A stretch of DNA of 13,606 bases from SIG607 sp045614505 (GCA_045614505.1 JAZLDA010000108.1:1-13606); one strand, 5' to 3'; shown: positions 1 to 6,611, counted from the stretch's first letter. Program-made: numbers and translations. The notes: generated from the sequence alone by a model not told the origin.

Positions 1-1
1 G

Positions 2-1006
2 TCCCCTCTTGCAAATATAACTGAGTGGATAAATACCAGCTGTCCAAAGTGTGGCGGCAAGGCAGTAAGAGAAACCGATACTATGCCTCAGTGGGCAGGC
101 TCCTCCTGGTACTTCCTGCGCTACTGCGACCCCCACAATGACAAAGAGCTTGCTTCTAAAGAGGCACTTGAATATTGGGGTCCCGTTGACTGGTATAACG
201 GCGGTATGGAGCATACTACACTCCATCTGCTCTATAGCCGTTTCTGGCATAAATTCCTTTATGACATCGGCGTAGTGCCCAATCCTGAGCCTTATGCAAA
301 GCGTACCAGTCACGGTATGATTTTGGGTGAGAACGGCGAAAAGATGTCTAAATCCAGAGGAAATGTAATCAATCCCGACGATATTATCAATGAATTCGGC
401 GCCGATACAATGCGTCTTTACGAAATGTTTATCGGAGACTTTGAAAAGGCTGCTCCTTGGAGTACTTCTTCCATTAAGGGCTGTAAGCGTTTCCTTGACC
501 GTGTGTGGACGTTAAAGGACAATGTTATTGAATCAGACGAGTACAGAAGTGAAGTAGAAAGCGAAGTTCATAAAATGATTCGCAAGGTAACCGATGATAT
601 TGAAAACCTTAAGATGAACACAGCTATTGCTTCTATGATGGCATTCATTAATACAGTAGGCAACACAATTGGAAAAGCAGAGTATAAAACGCTCCTTATT
701 CTCCTTAATCCCTTTGCTCCCCATATCACAGAGGAAATTTGGGAAGAAATGGGTTTTGAGGGCAGACTCAATCAGGCAAAATGGCCACAGTTTGATGAGG
801 CAAAATGTGTCGAGTCTACCGTTGAGATTGTTGTGCAGATAAACGGCAAGCTTAAAGGCAGAATGAATATTCCTGCTGATATTTCATCCGATGAGGCTAT
901 TGCTCTTTCTAAGGATTTGGAAGCAGTTAAGAGTTTCATTGATGGCAAAACTATTGTTAAAGAACTTTATGTCCCCAAAAAGCTTGTTAATATCGTAGTC
1001 AGATAG
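2..1006 (+). CDS. leuS: Leucine--tRNA ligase, C-terminal part (5' end outside window)
   Basis: Class I aminoacyl-tRNA synthetase that charges tRNA-Leu in the cytoplasm. The open frame enters from the left edge (codons start at base 2) and gives about 334 residues, roughly the C-terminal 40 percent of a usual bacterial LeuRS. A CPKCGG pair of cysteines lies at the start, followed by the family segment TMPQWAGSSWYFLRY and by GGMEHTTLHLLYSRFWHKFLYD of the catalytic core. The KMSKS signature is encoded at 341-355 (EKMSKSRGNV). The rest is the helical anticodon-binding domain (about bases 440-780) and a short C-terminal domain ending VPKKLVNIVVR, typical of the family. It ends in TAG. The start and any leader lie outside the window, so its regulation cannot be judged. 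The internal ATG at 83 is not the true start, because the frame is open and family-like upstream of it. Confidence 0.97.
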   Translation, partial: SPLANITEWINTSCPKCGGKAVRETDTMPQWAGSSWYFLRYCDPHNDKELASKEALEYWGPVDWYNGGMEHTTLHLLYSRFWHKFLYDIGVVPNPEPYAKRTSHGMILGENGEKMSKSRGNVINPDDIINEFGADTMRLYEMFIGDFEKAAPWSTSSIKGCKRFLDRVWTLKDNVIESDEYRSEVESEVHKMIRKVTDDIENLKMNTAIASMMAFINTVGNTIGKAEYKTLLILLNPFAPHITEEIWEEMGFEGRLNQAKWPQFDEAKCVESTVEIVVQINGKLKGRMNIPADISSDEAIALSKDLEAVKSFIDGKTIVKELYVPKKLVNIVVR

Positions 1007-1012
1007 TTGAAA

Positions 1013-1038
1013 TTCGCGGGGTGTTTCCACCCCGCGAA
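1013..1038 (+). terminator. GC-rich hairpin after leuS, possible terminator without a U-tract
   Basis: A perfect 11-bp stem (TTCGCGGGGTG with CACCCCGCGAA) closes a TTTC tetraloop 6 bases after the leuS stop. The stem is very stable, but on the + strand it is followed by seven A, not T, so it is not a textbook intrinsic terminator. On the - strand no T-run follows either. It probably ends or stabilises the leuS mRNA before the tRNA promoter at 1056. The termination function is inferred from position. Confidence 0.45.
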
Positions 1039-1055
1039 AAAAATGAATAAAGTGC

Positions 1056-1084
1056 TTGACAAAAGGGAATACCTTTGATATAAT
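1056..1084 (+). promoter_or_regulatory. Promoter of tRNA-Lys
   Basis: Perfect sigma-A consensus: -35 TTGACA at 1056-1061, a 17-base spacer and -10 TATAAT at 1079-1084. Transcription should start near 1091, about 20 bases before the tRNA. Such a strong promoter is typical of stable-RNA genes. Confidence 0.9.
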
Positions 1085-1110
1085 ATCAAAGTCGCCTAAA
1101 TAATATAAAT

Positions 1111-1186
1111 GATCCATTAGCTCAGCCGGTAGAGCACATGACTTTTAATCATGGTGTCCGGAGTTCGATTCTCCGATGGGTCACCA
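1111..1186 (+). tRNA. tRNA-Lys (anticodon TTT)
   Basis: A 76-nt cloverleaf with encoded CCA. The acceptor strands GATCCAT and ATGGGTC pair over 7 positions with one G-T pair. The D-arm has TAGCTCAG and the T-arm has GTTCGATTC. The anticodon stem CATGA/TCATG encloses the loop CTTTTAA, giving anticodon TTT (Lys codons AAA/AAG). The discriminator is A, followed by CCA at 1184-1186. Confidence 0.97.
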
Positions 1187-1216
1187 AAAAAGCAAGTCGA
1201 AAGACTTGCTTTTTTT
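1187..1216 (+). terminator. Intrinsic terminator of tRNA-Lys
   Basis: Stem GCAAGTC/GACTTGC (1192-1198 with 1203-1209) with a GAAA loop, flanked by an A-run before and seven T after (1210-1216). The A-run can pair with the T-run, so the hairpin works in both directions. It starts right after the CCA end and runs directly into hairpin array A. Confidence 0.95.
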
Positions 1217-1421
1217 ATCCATTGCGAAAGCAATGGTATATCATCAACAACGGCGAGCCGTTGTTGTATCTCATCAGTCCGTTAGGACTGTATATCATCA
1301 CGCGTCAGCGTGCATCAAAAAACCTTTCGCAATGATGATATACAAAGCGTTCCGCTTCGATGATATACAACACTTCGTGTTGATGATATCCAAGGCTCCG
1401 CCTTGATGCTACATTGCAAAG
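1217..1421. repeat. Hairpin array A: seven small hairpins with a conserved linker
   Basis: No coding is evident. Seven short stem-loops follow one another. Left half: CCATTGC(GAAA)GCAATGG 1219-1236; CAACAACGG(CGAG)CCGTTGTTG 1245-1266; CAGTCC(GTTA)GGACTG 1275-1290; CACGC(GTCA)GCGTG 1299-1312. Right half: AAGCG(TTC)CGCTT 1345-1357; AACAC(TTC)GTGTT 1369-1381; CAAGGC(TCC)GCCTTG 1391-1405. Left hairpins are joined by TATATCATC (1237-1245, 1291-1299; variant TATCTCATC at 1267-1275). Right ones are joined by its reverse complement GATGATATA (1334-1342, 1359-1367; variant at 1382-1390). The orientation switches in the middle (1313-1333). Stem sequences differ but pairing is kept. Left and right linkers can also pair with each other, giving a rod with opposed hairpins. 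I do not recognise a named repeat family. Confidence 0.85.
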
Positions 1422-1423
1422 TA

Positions 1424-1452
1424 TTGATTTTTGTAAAAAGTTATGTTACAAT
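1424..1452 (+). promoter_or_regulatory. Promoter of tRNA-Val
   Basis: -35 TTGATT at 1424-1429, a 17-base spacer and -10 TACAAT at 1447-1452, so initiation is expected near 1459, only a few bases before the tRNA. The promoter starts three bases after the right end of hairpin array A. Confidence 0.8.
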
Positions 1453-1461
1453 TTCTGCAAC

Positions 1462-1537
1462 GGACGTTTAGCTCAGCCGGTAGAGCATCCGCTTGACGTG
1501 CGGAAGGTCATGGGTTCGAGTCCCTTAGCGTCCACCA
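1462..1537 (+). tRNA. tRNA-Val (anticodon GAC)
   Basis: A 76-nt cloverleaf with encoded CCA. Acceptor strands GGACGTT and AGCGTCC pair. TAGCTCAG is in the D-arm and GTTCGAGTC in the T-arm. The anticodon stem TCCGC/GCGGA encloses the loop TTGACGT, giving anticodon GAC, which reads Val codons GUC/GUU. Discriminator A and CCA end at 1537. Confidence 0.96.
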
Positions 1538-1580
1538 AAAAAGAAGTAACTTTTGTCTACCAAAAGTTACTTCTTTTTTT
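1538..1580 (+). terminator. Intrinsic terminator of tRNA-Val
   Basis: A perfect 13-bp stem GAAGTAACTTTTG/CAAAAGTTACTTC (1543-1555 with 1561-1573) with loop TCTAC, preceded by an A-run and followed by seven T (1574-1580). As with tRNA-Lys, the T-run leads straight into an array that begins ATCC. Confidence 0.96.
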
Positions 1581-1760
1581 ATCCAAGCCGCAGGCTTGAT
1601 ATATCATCACGCCTAAGCGTGCATATCATCGACGTTAGGTGTATATCATCACCGAAGGTGCATACTCCTGCGTCTTGACGAGATGCAACACTTCGTGTTG
1701 GTGATATGCGATTCCTGCGGAATTGATGATATACAATGGCTGTGCCGTTGATTTATATGC
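1581..1760. repeat. Hairpin array B: second array of the same kind
   Basis: Same layout as array A, with different stems. Left half: CAAGCC(GCA)GGCTTG 1584-1598; CACGC(CTAA)GCGTG 1608-1621; a decayed hairpin around loop GTTA 1630-1641; CACC(GAA)GGTG 1650-1660. They are joined by TATATCATC-type linkers (1600-1608, 1642-1650; CATATCATC at 1622-1630). A central part at 1661-1685 switches orientation. Right half: CAACAC(TTC)GTGTTG 1686-1700; ATTCC(TGC)GGAAT 1711-1723; AATGGC(TGT)GCCGTT 1735-1749. They are joined by GTGATATGC (1701-1709) and GATGATATAC (1725-1734). The AACAC(TTC)GTGTT hairpin is identical to one in array A. Both arrays have four left and three right hairpins, and both follow a tRNA terminator through the same junction, T-run then ATCC. 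There is no sign of a gene. Confidence 0.83.
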
Positions 1761-1776
1761 TGAAGTGTAATATAAT
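1748..1776 (+). promoter_or_regulatory. Promoter of the XRE regulator gene
   Basis: -35 TTGATT at 1748-1753, a 17-base spacer and -10 TATAAT at 1771-1776. The first two bases of the -35 box (TT, 1748-1749) belong to the 3' arm of the last hairpin of array B, so the array end supplies part of the promoter. The predicted leader to the start codon at 1906 is about 120 bases; I see no strong structure in it. Confidence 0.65.
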
Positions 1777-1905
1777 ACTATTAAATAAATTGGAATTTAT
1801 CGGTCACTTTTTACTCTACTGATGGTTTACTTCTCCTCACTCAACCATTGGTGTGTGTATTTTGTTCTACTAAACACTTATACTGAAAGCGAAAGGAGGC
1901 ACATT

Positions 1906-2514
1906 ATGGATCAAATAAAAATCGGAAGATTCATTGCCGTGTGCAGAAAAAATGCAAATCTAACGCAAATGCAGTTGGCAGAAAAATTGAACATCACCGA
2001 TAGAGCGGTATCAAAATGGGAAACAGGCAAATCCTTGCCCGATTCCTCCATTATGCTTGAGCTCTGCGATATTCTTAGCATCAGTGTAAATGAATTATTA
2101 AGTGGGGAGAAAATCAATATGGAAAATAATAATCAAAAAAACGAACAGCTATTGCTTGATATGGCAAAAGAATTAGAGAAGAAAAATAAAACTATTTGGA
2201 ATGCAATGTGGACGATTATGACAGTGAGTATCATTGGACTGATCGGAGGTCTTGCGATCATCGCGTTTTTTATGCCCGAGGGCCCTTGGATGCTCATTGC
2301 AATACTTACGCTTTGCGTGGTCTTCCTGATACCGTGCTTCTATGCATTAAAGCTTGAAGTCAGCGTAGGTGCTTACAAATGTAAAAATTGCGGTCACGAA
2401 ATTGTACCCACCTATTCAGAGGCATTGAACGCAATGCATATAGGAACGACTCGCTACTTAAAGTGCCCAAAATGCGAAAAACGCACTTGGTGTAAAAAAG
2501 TACTGAAGAAATAA
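1906..2514 (+). CDS. XRE-family regulator with two membrane helices and a C-terminal zinc ribbon
   Basis: A 202-aa protein. Residues 6-65 form an XRE/Cro-type helix-turn-helix (LTQMQLAEKLNITDRAVSKWETGKSLP). A short charged linker follows, then two hydrophobic segments at about 100-122 and 128-148. The tail has cysteines C159, C162, C187 and C190 in CKNC and CPKC pairs, which look like a zinc ribbon. DNA binding and membrane anchoring in one protein suggest a regulator that responds to envelope or cytoplasmic signals; target genes are unknown. The start is ATG 1906, because AAAGGAGG (1892-1899) lies 6 bases upstream and HTH homology begins there. The frame is open back to an ATG at 1822, but that one lacks a ribosome binding site. 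It has its own promoter at 1748. No clear terminator separates it from the next gene, which appears to have its own promoter. The family is common in Clostridia. Confidence 0.85.
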   Translation: MDQIKIGRFIAVCRKNANLTQMQLAEKLNITDRAVSKWETGKSLPDSSIMLELCDILSISVNELLSGEKINMENNNQKNEQLLLDMAKELEKKNKTIWNAMWTIMTVSIIGLIGGLAIIAFFMPEGPWMLIAILTLCVVFLIPCFYALKLEVSVGAYKCKNCGHEIVPTYSEALNAMHIGTTRYLKCPKCEKRTWCKKVLKK

Positions 2515-2561
2515 AACCAAAATTCAATCATATTTTTCCGGTAGAAATTTATCACGATATA

Positions 2562-2570
2562 TGTTATAAT
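2562..2570 (+). promoter_or_regulatory. Extended -10 promoter before the FAD dehydrogenase gene
   Basis: TGTTATAAT (TGnTATAAT, an extended -10) with no convincing -35 box. Initiation near 2577 would leave a leader of about 34 bases with GGAGTGGG at 2597-2604. The stretch 2515-2610 holds nothing else that I can identify. Confidence 0.5.
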
Positions 2571-2610
2571 ATTTTTGTGAGAATTTTTTAAAAATTGGAG
2601 TGGGATTGTT

Positions 2611-3981
2611 TTGAAGTACGATGTTATTATTATCGGGGCGGGTCCGGGAGGCATTTTCGCTGCTTTTGAGCTTATGCAGAAGGATTCTTCTTTAAAGGTT
2701 GGCGTTTTTGAAGCCGGCCATTCACTAGACAAGCGCCACTGTCCCATTGACGGCAAGAAAATCAAAACCTGTATAGGCTGTAAAAGCTGTTCTATTATGA
2801 GCGGCTTTGGCGGTGCAGGCGCTTTTTCTGACGGCAAATATAATATTACCAATGATTTTGGCGGCACACTTTATGAATATATCGGCAAAAATGAAGCCTT
2901 AGAGCTTATGAGATATATTGATGATATAAATCTTAAATACGGCGGGGAAGGCACAAAGCTTTATACCACAGCCGGCTCACGCTTTAAAACTGTCTGTGTT
3001 CAGCACGATTTACACCTGCTTAACGCTTCTGTGCGCCACCTCGGTACCGATATAAATTATATCGTTCTCCAAAATCTTTATAATTACCTTGAAAGTAAGG
3101 TGGATTTTCACTTTGATACCCCTGTTCAGTCGGTAAAGGTAATTGACTCAGGATATGAGATTGTTTGCAGGGATGAAAGCTACAGTGCAAAGGACTGCAT
3201 AATTTCTGTTGGCAGAAGCGGCAGTAAATGGATGGAGGATGTTTGCAAAGAGCTTAATATACCTACAAGCTCTAACCGCGTGGATATAGGAGTGAGGGTT
3301 GAGCTTCCTGCAGAGGTTTTCTCTCATCTTACCGATGAGCTTTATGAAAGCAAAATCATTTACCGTACCGAAAAATACGGCGATTTGGTGAGAACCTTCT
3401 GTATGAACCCCAAGGGCGCTGTTGTTAATGAGAACACTAATGGCATTATAACCGTTAACGGTCATAGCTATGAAGACCCTGAAAAGCAAACCGAAAACAC
3501 AAATTTCGCACTGCTTGTTGCAAAGCACTTTTCTGAGCCTTTTAAAGATTCCAACGGATATGGCGAGAGCATTGCAAGGCTTAGCAATATGCTGGGCGGC
3601 GGTGTTATTGTTCAGAGATTCGGCGACCTTATCAGAGGCAGGCGTTCAACGCAGAGCCGTATTGATGAAGCATTTATTACACCTACCCTTAATGCTACGC
3701 CGGGTGACTTAAGCCTTGTACTGCCAAAACGAATTCTTGACGGCATTATTGAAATGCTTTACGCACTTGATAAAATTGCCCCGGGAACGGCTAATGATGA
3801 TACTTTGCTTTATGGTGTTGAAGTTAAGTTCTATAATATGGAGGTTGAGGTCGACGAAAACCTTCAGACCAGGCATAAAGGTCTTTATATAATTGGAGAC
3901 GGAAGCGGTATTACCCATTCACTGTCTCACGCTTCGGCAAGCGGTGTTTTCGTGGCAAGAAAAATTACCGATACCGAATAA
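2611..3981 (+). CDS. FAD-dependent dehydrogenase of the COG2509 type
   Basis: A 456-aa flavoprotein. Residues 4-21 carry the dinucleotide-binding Rossmann motif (IIIGAGPGGIFAAFEL), with E34 as the expected ribose-binding acid. The C-terminus (GLYIIGDGSGITHSLSHASA, from about 424) is the second FAD-contact motif, also showing that the protein is full length. Four cysteines, C44, C54, C57 and C60 (CX9CX2CX2C), precede SGFGGAGAFSDGKYN, a segment I associate with this uncharacterised dehydrogenase family. The substrate is unknown. The cysteines might hold a metal or Fe-S cluster, or act in redox, but I cannot tell which. The start is TTG 2611: GGAGTGGG lies 6 bases upstream and the Rossmann strand begins at residue 4, leaving no room for a later start. 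It probably forms its own transcription unit. No hairpin terminator is visible before the T-box promoter 17 bases downstream. Confidence 0.85.
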   Translation: MKYDVIIIGAGPGGIFAAFELMQKDSSLKVGVFEAGHSLDKRHCPIDGKKIKTCIGCKSCSIMSGFGGAGAFSDGKYNITNDFGGTLYEYIGKNEALELMRYIDDINLKYGGEGTKLYTTAGSRFKTVCVQHDLHLLNASVRHLGTDINYIVLQNLYNYLESKVDFHFDTPVQSVKVIDSGYEIVCRDESYSAKDCIISVGRSGSKWMEDVCKELNIPTSSNRVDIGVRVELPAEVFSHLTDELYESKIIYRTEKYGDLVRTFCMNPKGAVVNENTNGIITVNGHSYEDPEKQTENTNFALLVAKHFSEPFKDSNGYGESIARLSNMLGGGVIVQRFGDLIRGRRSTQSRIDEAFITPTLNATPGDLSLVLPKRILDGIIEMLYALDKIAPGTANDDTLLYGVEVKFYNMEVEVDENLQTRHKGLYIIGDGSGITHSLSHASASGVFVARKITDTE

Positions 3982-3998
3982 TTTTTTCAAAAAAGTAC

Positions 3999-4027
3999 TT
4001 GACAACCAAAGGGAAGAGTGCTATACT
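3999..4027 (+). promoter_or_regulatory. Promoter of T-box leader 1
   Basis: -35 TTGACA at 3999-4004, exactly 17 bases, then -10 TATACT at 4022-4027. Initiation is expected near 4034. Confidence 0.85.
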
Positions 4028-4033
4028 CTTTAC

Positions 4034-4309
4034 CATATTAAAGCGATGACGAAGACGGTCGAGAGTTCATACTTTCAGAGAGCCGGTGGTTGCTGTGAAC
4101 CGGCAGTACAGATTCTTATATGACCCATCCCTTCCGAGCCGGAAGTCCGAAAAGAAATCTTAGTAGACGCTTCCCGTGATTGCTGCGTTAATGCATAGGA
4201 ATTGTTGGATTCCAAGAGTGGCGATTTATATCGCAATTTGAGTGGTACCGCGAGTGTTATTTCACACCCGTCTCAAAGCAAACTTTGAGATGGGTGTTTA
4301 TTTATTTTT
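4034..4309 (+). promoter_or_regulatory. T-box riboswitch 1, probable Ile specifier ATC
   Basis: A tRNA-sensing leader. Stem I has the GAAG/CTTC helix (4051-4054 with 4131-4134), the AG bulge CAGAGA (4076-4081) and the distal stem GCCGGT/ACCGGC with GGTTGCTG in its loop. Counting from the GAAG/CTTC helix as in characterised T-boxes, the specifier is ATC at 4127-4129 (Ile). The later region 4175-4223 carries the stem II/III elements, with hairpin GCGAT(TTAT)ATCGC. The T-box core is TTTGAGTGGTACCGCG at 4237-4252. Its TGGT bulge would pair with a tRNA 3' end having discriminator A, as tRNA-Ile has. It ends in the terminator at 4264-4309. Uncharged tRNA should favour readthrough into the downstream synthetase gene. 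The T-box call is firm; the specifier is good but not certain (base 4130 after it is C, where a purine is usual). Confidence 0.93.
4264..4309 (+). terminator. Regulatory terminator of T-box 1
   Basis: A 15-bp stem (4264-4278 with 4283-4297, one G-T pair) with loop CAAA and a T-rich tail TTTATTTATTTTT. Its 5' arm is the part that competes with the antiterminator formed by the T-box core. Confidence 0.92.
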
Positions 4310-4332
4310 AAAAAAGAAAGGGAGTATTAGAA

Positions 4333-6600
4333 ATGACTACCAACACAGCCAAAGAACAGTTAATGGAGGTTGCGGCGCGAATTAAAGAAATGCGCGAAAT
4401 TATGGGATGGTCTGTTGCTGAAATGGCGGTAAAGACTGAGGTCAGTGAAGAAGATTATCTTGCTTATGAGACTGCTAATGCAGATATTCCCTTTTCCTTC
4501 ATACATAAATGCGCTCTTGCTTTTGATGTTGAAATGACCGAACTTCTTGAAGGACATTCGGCACGTCTTTCGGGTTATACAGTTACCCGAAAGGGAATGG
4601 GACAGTCTACTGCAAAAGAGGACGGCATTGATATTAAAAACCTTGCCCCGAAATTTAAGGATAAAATAGCTGAGCCTTATTGGGTTAGATATGAATATGA
4701 TGCTTCACAGCAGAACAAGCCAATTCATCTTTCTACCCATTCAGGTCAGGAGTTTGACCTTGTAATGAGCGGTTCGCTGAAAGTGCAGATAGGCAAAAAG
4801 ATTGAAATTCTGAACGAGGGAGATAGCATTTATTATAACAGCTCCACTCCTCACGGTATGATTGCAATAGGCGGCGAGGACTGTGTTTTCTGCGCAGTTG
4901 TTCTCCCCGGCGAAGAGATGAAGGAAGAAACTGTGAGACGCAGTATTGCTTCTGCAAAGAATTCCGAAAAGCTGGTATGTGAAAAGTTCGTTGATATTAC
5001 CGAAAATGAAAACGGCGAGCTTCAGAATATTTCTTTCAAGAATACCGATACATTCAACTTCGGCTTTGATATAGTAGACGGTATAGCAGAGAAATACCCT
5101 GAGAAGCTTGCTATGCTTCACATTGATAAACATAAGACCGAAAGACGCTTTACCTTTAAGGACATTAAGCGCGCTTCCAATCAGTGCGCAAATTACTTTA
5201 CCTCTCTGGGCATAAAGAGGGGAGATAAGGTAATGCTGGTGCTTAAACGTCATTACCAGTTCTGGTTCTGTATGGTTGCTCTTCATAAAATTGGTGCGGT
5301 TGCAATTCCTGCTACCAATCAGCTCAAAGAGCACGACTTTGAATACAGATATAATGCCGCGGGAGTCAGCGCAATTGTCTGCACTGCCGACGGTGATACC
5401 GCCGAAATCGCAGAGCGCGCCGCAAATAACTGCGACTGTGTTAAAAACCTTGTGTTGGTAGGCGGTAAAAGGGACGGCTGGCGCGACTTTGACAGTGAGT
5501 ATAAGCTCTTTTCCGGAAAATATGATAGGGAAGAGAATACTTCTGCAGGTGATGACGTTGCTCTTATGTTCTTTACTTCGGGTACTACAGGCAACCCCAA
5601 AATGGCAGCCCATAAGCACACCTATGCCCTTGGACATTTTGTAACTGCAAAATACTGGCATTGCTGTGAAAGAGACGGCTTGCATCTCACAATTTCCGAT
5701 ACAGGTTGGGGTAAATCACTTTGGGGCAAGCTCTACGGACAGTGGCTTTGCGAGGGCGCAGTGTTCGTTTATGACTTCGACAAGTTTGATGCAGACGAAA
5801 TACTGCCTATGTTTGCAAGCTACAATATCACTACCTTCTGTGCGCCTCCTACAATGCTCAGAATGCTTATTAAGAGCGACCTTTCAAAGTATGACCTTTC
5901 CTCAATCCATCATATGACTACAGCAGGTGAGGCGCTTAATCCTGAGGTTTACCGTCAGTTTGAGGAGGCAACAGGACTGCAGATAATGGAGGGCTTCGGT
6001 CAGACCGAAACCACACTTACCATAGCTAATCTTTGCGGAACTACTCCAAAAATCGGAGCTATGGGTAAGGCTTCACCCCAGTATGATGTTGATATCGTTG
6101 ACCTTGACGGCAATTCGGTTGCAGACGGCGAGGTTGGTGAAATCGTTATTAGAACAAAGGACAGCGTTCCCTGCGGTCTCTTTAAGGAATATTATCTTGA
6201 TGATGAGAAGACAAATGACGCTTGGCACGACGGTATGTATCACACTGGGGATACCGCTTGGCGCGATGAAGACGGCTACTTCTGGTATGTCAGCCGAATT
6301 GATGACGTTATCAAGTCTTCGGGCTATCGTATCGGACCTTTTGAAATTGAAAGTGTTATTATGGAGCTCCCTTATGTTCTTGAGTGCGGTGTTTCTGCCG
6401 CTCCCGATGAGGTTAGAGGTCAGGTTGTAAAGGCAAGCATTGTGCTTGTGCCGGGCACTGAGCCTACCGAAGAGCTTAAAAAGGAAATTCAGAAGTATGT
6501 TAAGGAGCACACAGCACCTTACAAGTATCCGAGAATTGTTGTATTTAAGGACGAACTTCCGAAAACTATAAGCGGAAAAATTCAAAGAAATAAACTTTAA
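4333..6600 (+). CDS. XRE-HTH + cupin + AMP-forming acyl-CoA synthetase fusion, copy 1 (Ile T-box)
   Basis: A 755-aa three-part protein. Residues 12-74 resemble an XRE helix-turn-helix; 118-192 form a cupin barrel with H136, E140 and H174 at metal-site-like positions; 240-755 form an adenylate-forming acyl-CoA synthetase. Synthetase motifs: FTSGTTGNPK (414-423), DTGWGKSLWGKLYGQW, AGEALNPEVYRQF, EGFGQTE (553-559), TGD (638-640), RIDDVIKSSGYR (hinge, 655-666) and the catalytic lysine K749 in SGKIQRNKL. The core most resembles medium-chain/branched acyl-CoA synthetases (ACSM/MACS type) and would make acyl-CoA from acid, ATP and CoA. With an Ile T-box upstream and vor/ilvE downstream, 2-methylbutyrate is the inferred substrate. 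The putative recognition helix (VSEEDYLAYETAN) is acidic, so DNA binding is doubtful. ATG 4333 lies 8 bases after AAAGGGAG. Hinge position 654 is Ser where copy 2 has Gly. Confidence 0.88.
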   Translation: MTTNTAKEQLMEVAARIKEMREIMGWSVAEMAVKTEVSEEDYLAYETANADIPFSFIHKCALAFDVEMTELLEGHSARLSGYTVTRKGMGQSTAKEDGIDIKNLAPKFKDKIAEPYWVRYEYDASQQNKPIHLSTHSGQEFDLVMSGSLKVQIGKKIEILNEGDSIYYNSSTPHGMIAIGGEDCVFCAVVLPGEEMKEETVRRSIASAKNSEKLVCEKFVDITENENGELQNISFKNTDTFNFGFDIVDGIAEKYPEKLAMLHIDKHKTERRFTFKDIKRASNQCANYFTSLGIKRGDKVMLVLKRHYQFWFCMVALHKIGAVAIPATNQLKEHDFEYRYNAAGVSAIVCTADGDTAEIAERAANNCDCVKNLVLVGGKRDGWRDFDSEYKLFSGKYDREENTSAGDDVALMFFTSGTTGNPKMAAHKHTYALGHFVTAKYWHCCERDGLHLTISDTGWGKSLWGKLYGQWLCEGAVFVYDFDKFDADEILPMFASYNITTFCAPPTMLRMLIKSDLSKYDLSSIHHMTTAGEALNPEVYRQFEEATGLQIMEGFGQTETTLTIANLCGTTPKIGAMGKASPQYDVDIVDLDGNSVADGEVGEIVIRTKDSVPCGLFKEYYLDDEKTNDAWHDGMYHTGDTAWRDEDGYFWYVSRIDDVIKSSGYRIGPFEIESVIMELPYVLECGVSAAPDEVRGQVVKASIVLVPGTEPTEELKKEIQKYVKEHTAPYKYPRIVVFKDELPKTISGKIQRNKL

Positions 6601-6611
6601 TGCAATAAATA

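Noticed and set aside
1462..1537. tRNA-Val(GAC) as the effector of T-box 2
   Set aside because: Anticodon GAC should read GUC/GUU, not the GTA specifier proposed for leader 2; a tRNA-Val(TAC) would be expected.
1138..1599. Small ORFs across the tRNA/array region
   Set aside because: They run through the tRNA genes, terminators and hairpins, have no ribosome binding sites and show low-complexity products from the repeats.
1217..1760. CRISPR array
   Set aside because: The repeated unit is only 9-10 bases, it inverts half-way, and the 'spacers' are self-complementary hairpins. No cas gene is near.
1822..1905. Upstream ATG as start of the XRE gene
   Set aside because: No ribosome binding site, and the added 28 residues do not belong to the HTH fold. 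ATG 1906 has AAAGGAGG at good spacing.
3982..4123. Short + strand frame at 3893-4123
   Set aside because: It crosses the end of the FAD gene, the T-box promoter and Stem I; explained by those features.
4741..5685. 314-codon open frame on the - strand inside synthetase copy 1
   Set aside because: It lies fully opposite a gene with complete catalytic motifs. No recognisable domain; a shadow caused by codon bias. The - strand frames at 6073-6618, 10515-11306, 11141-11776 and 12963-13574 were dropped for the same reason.
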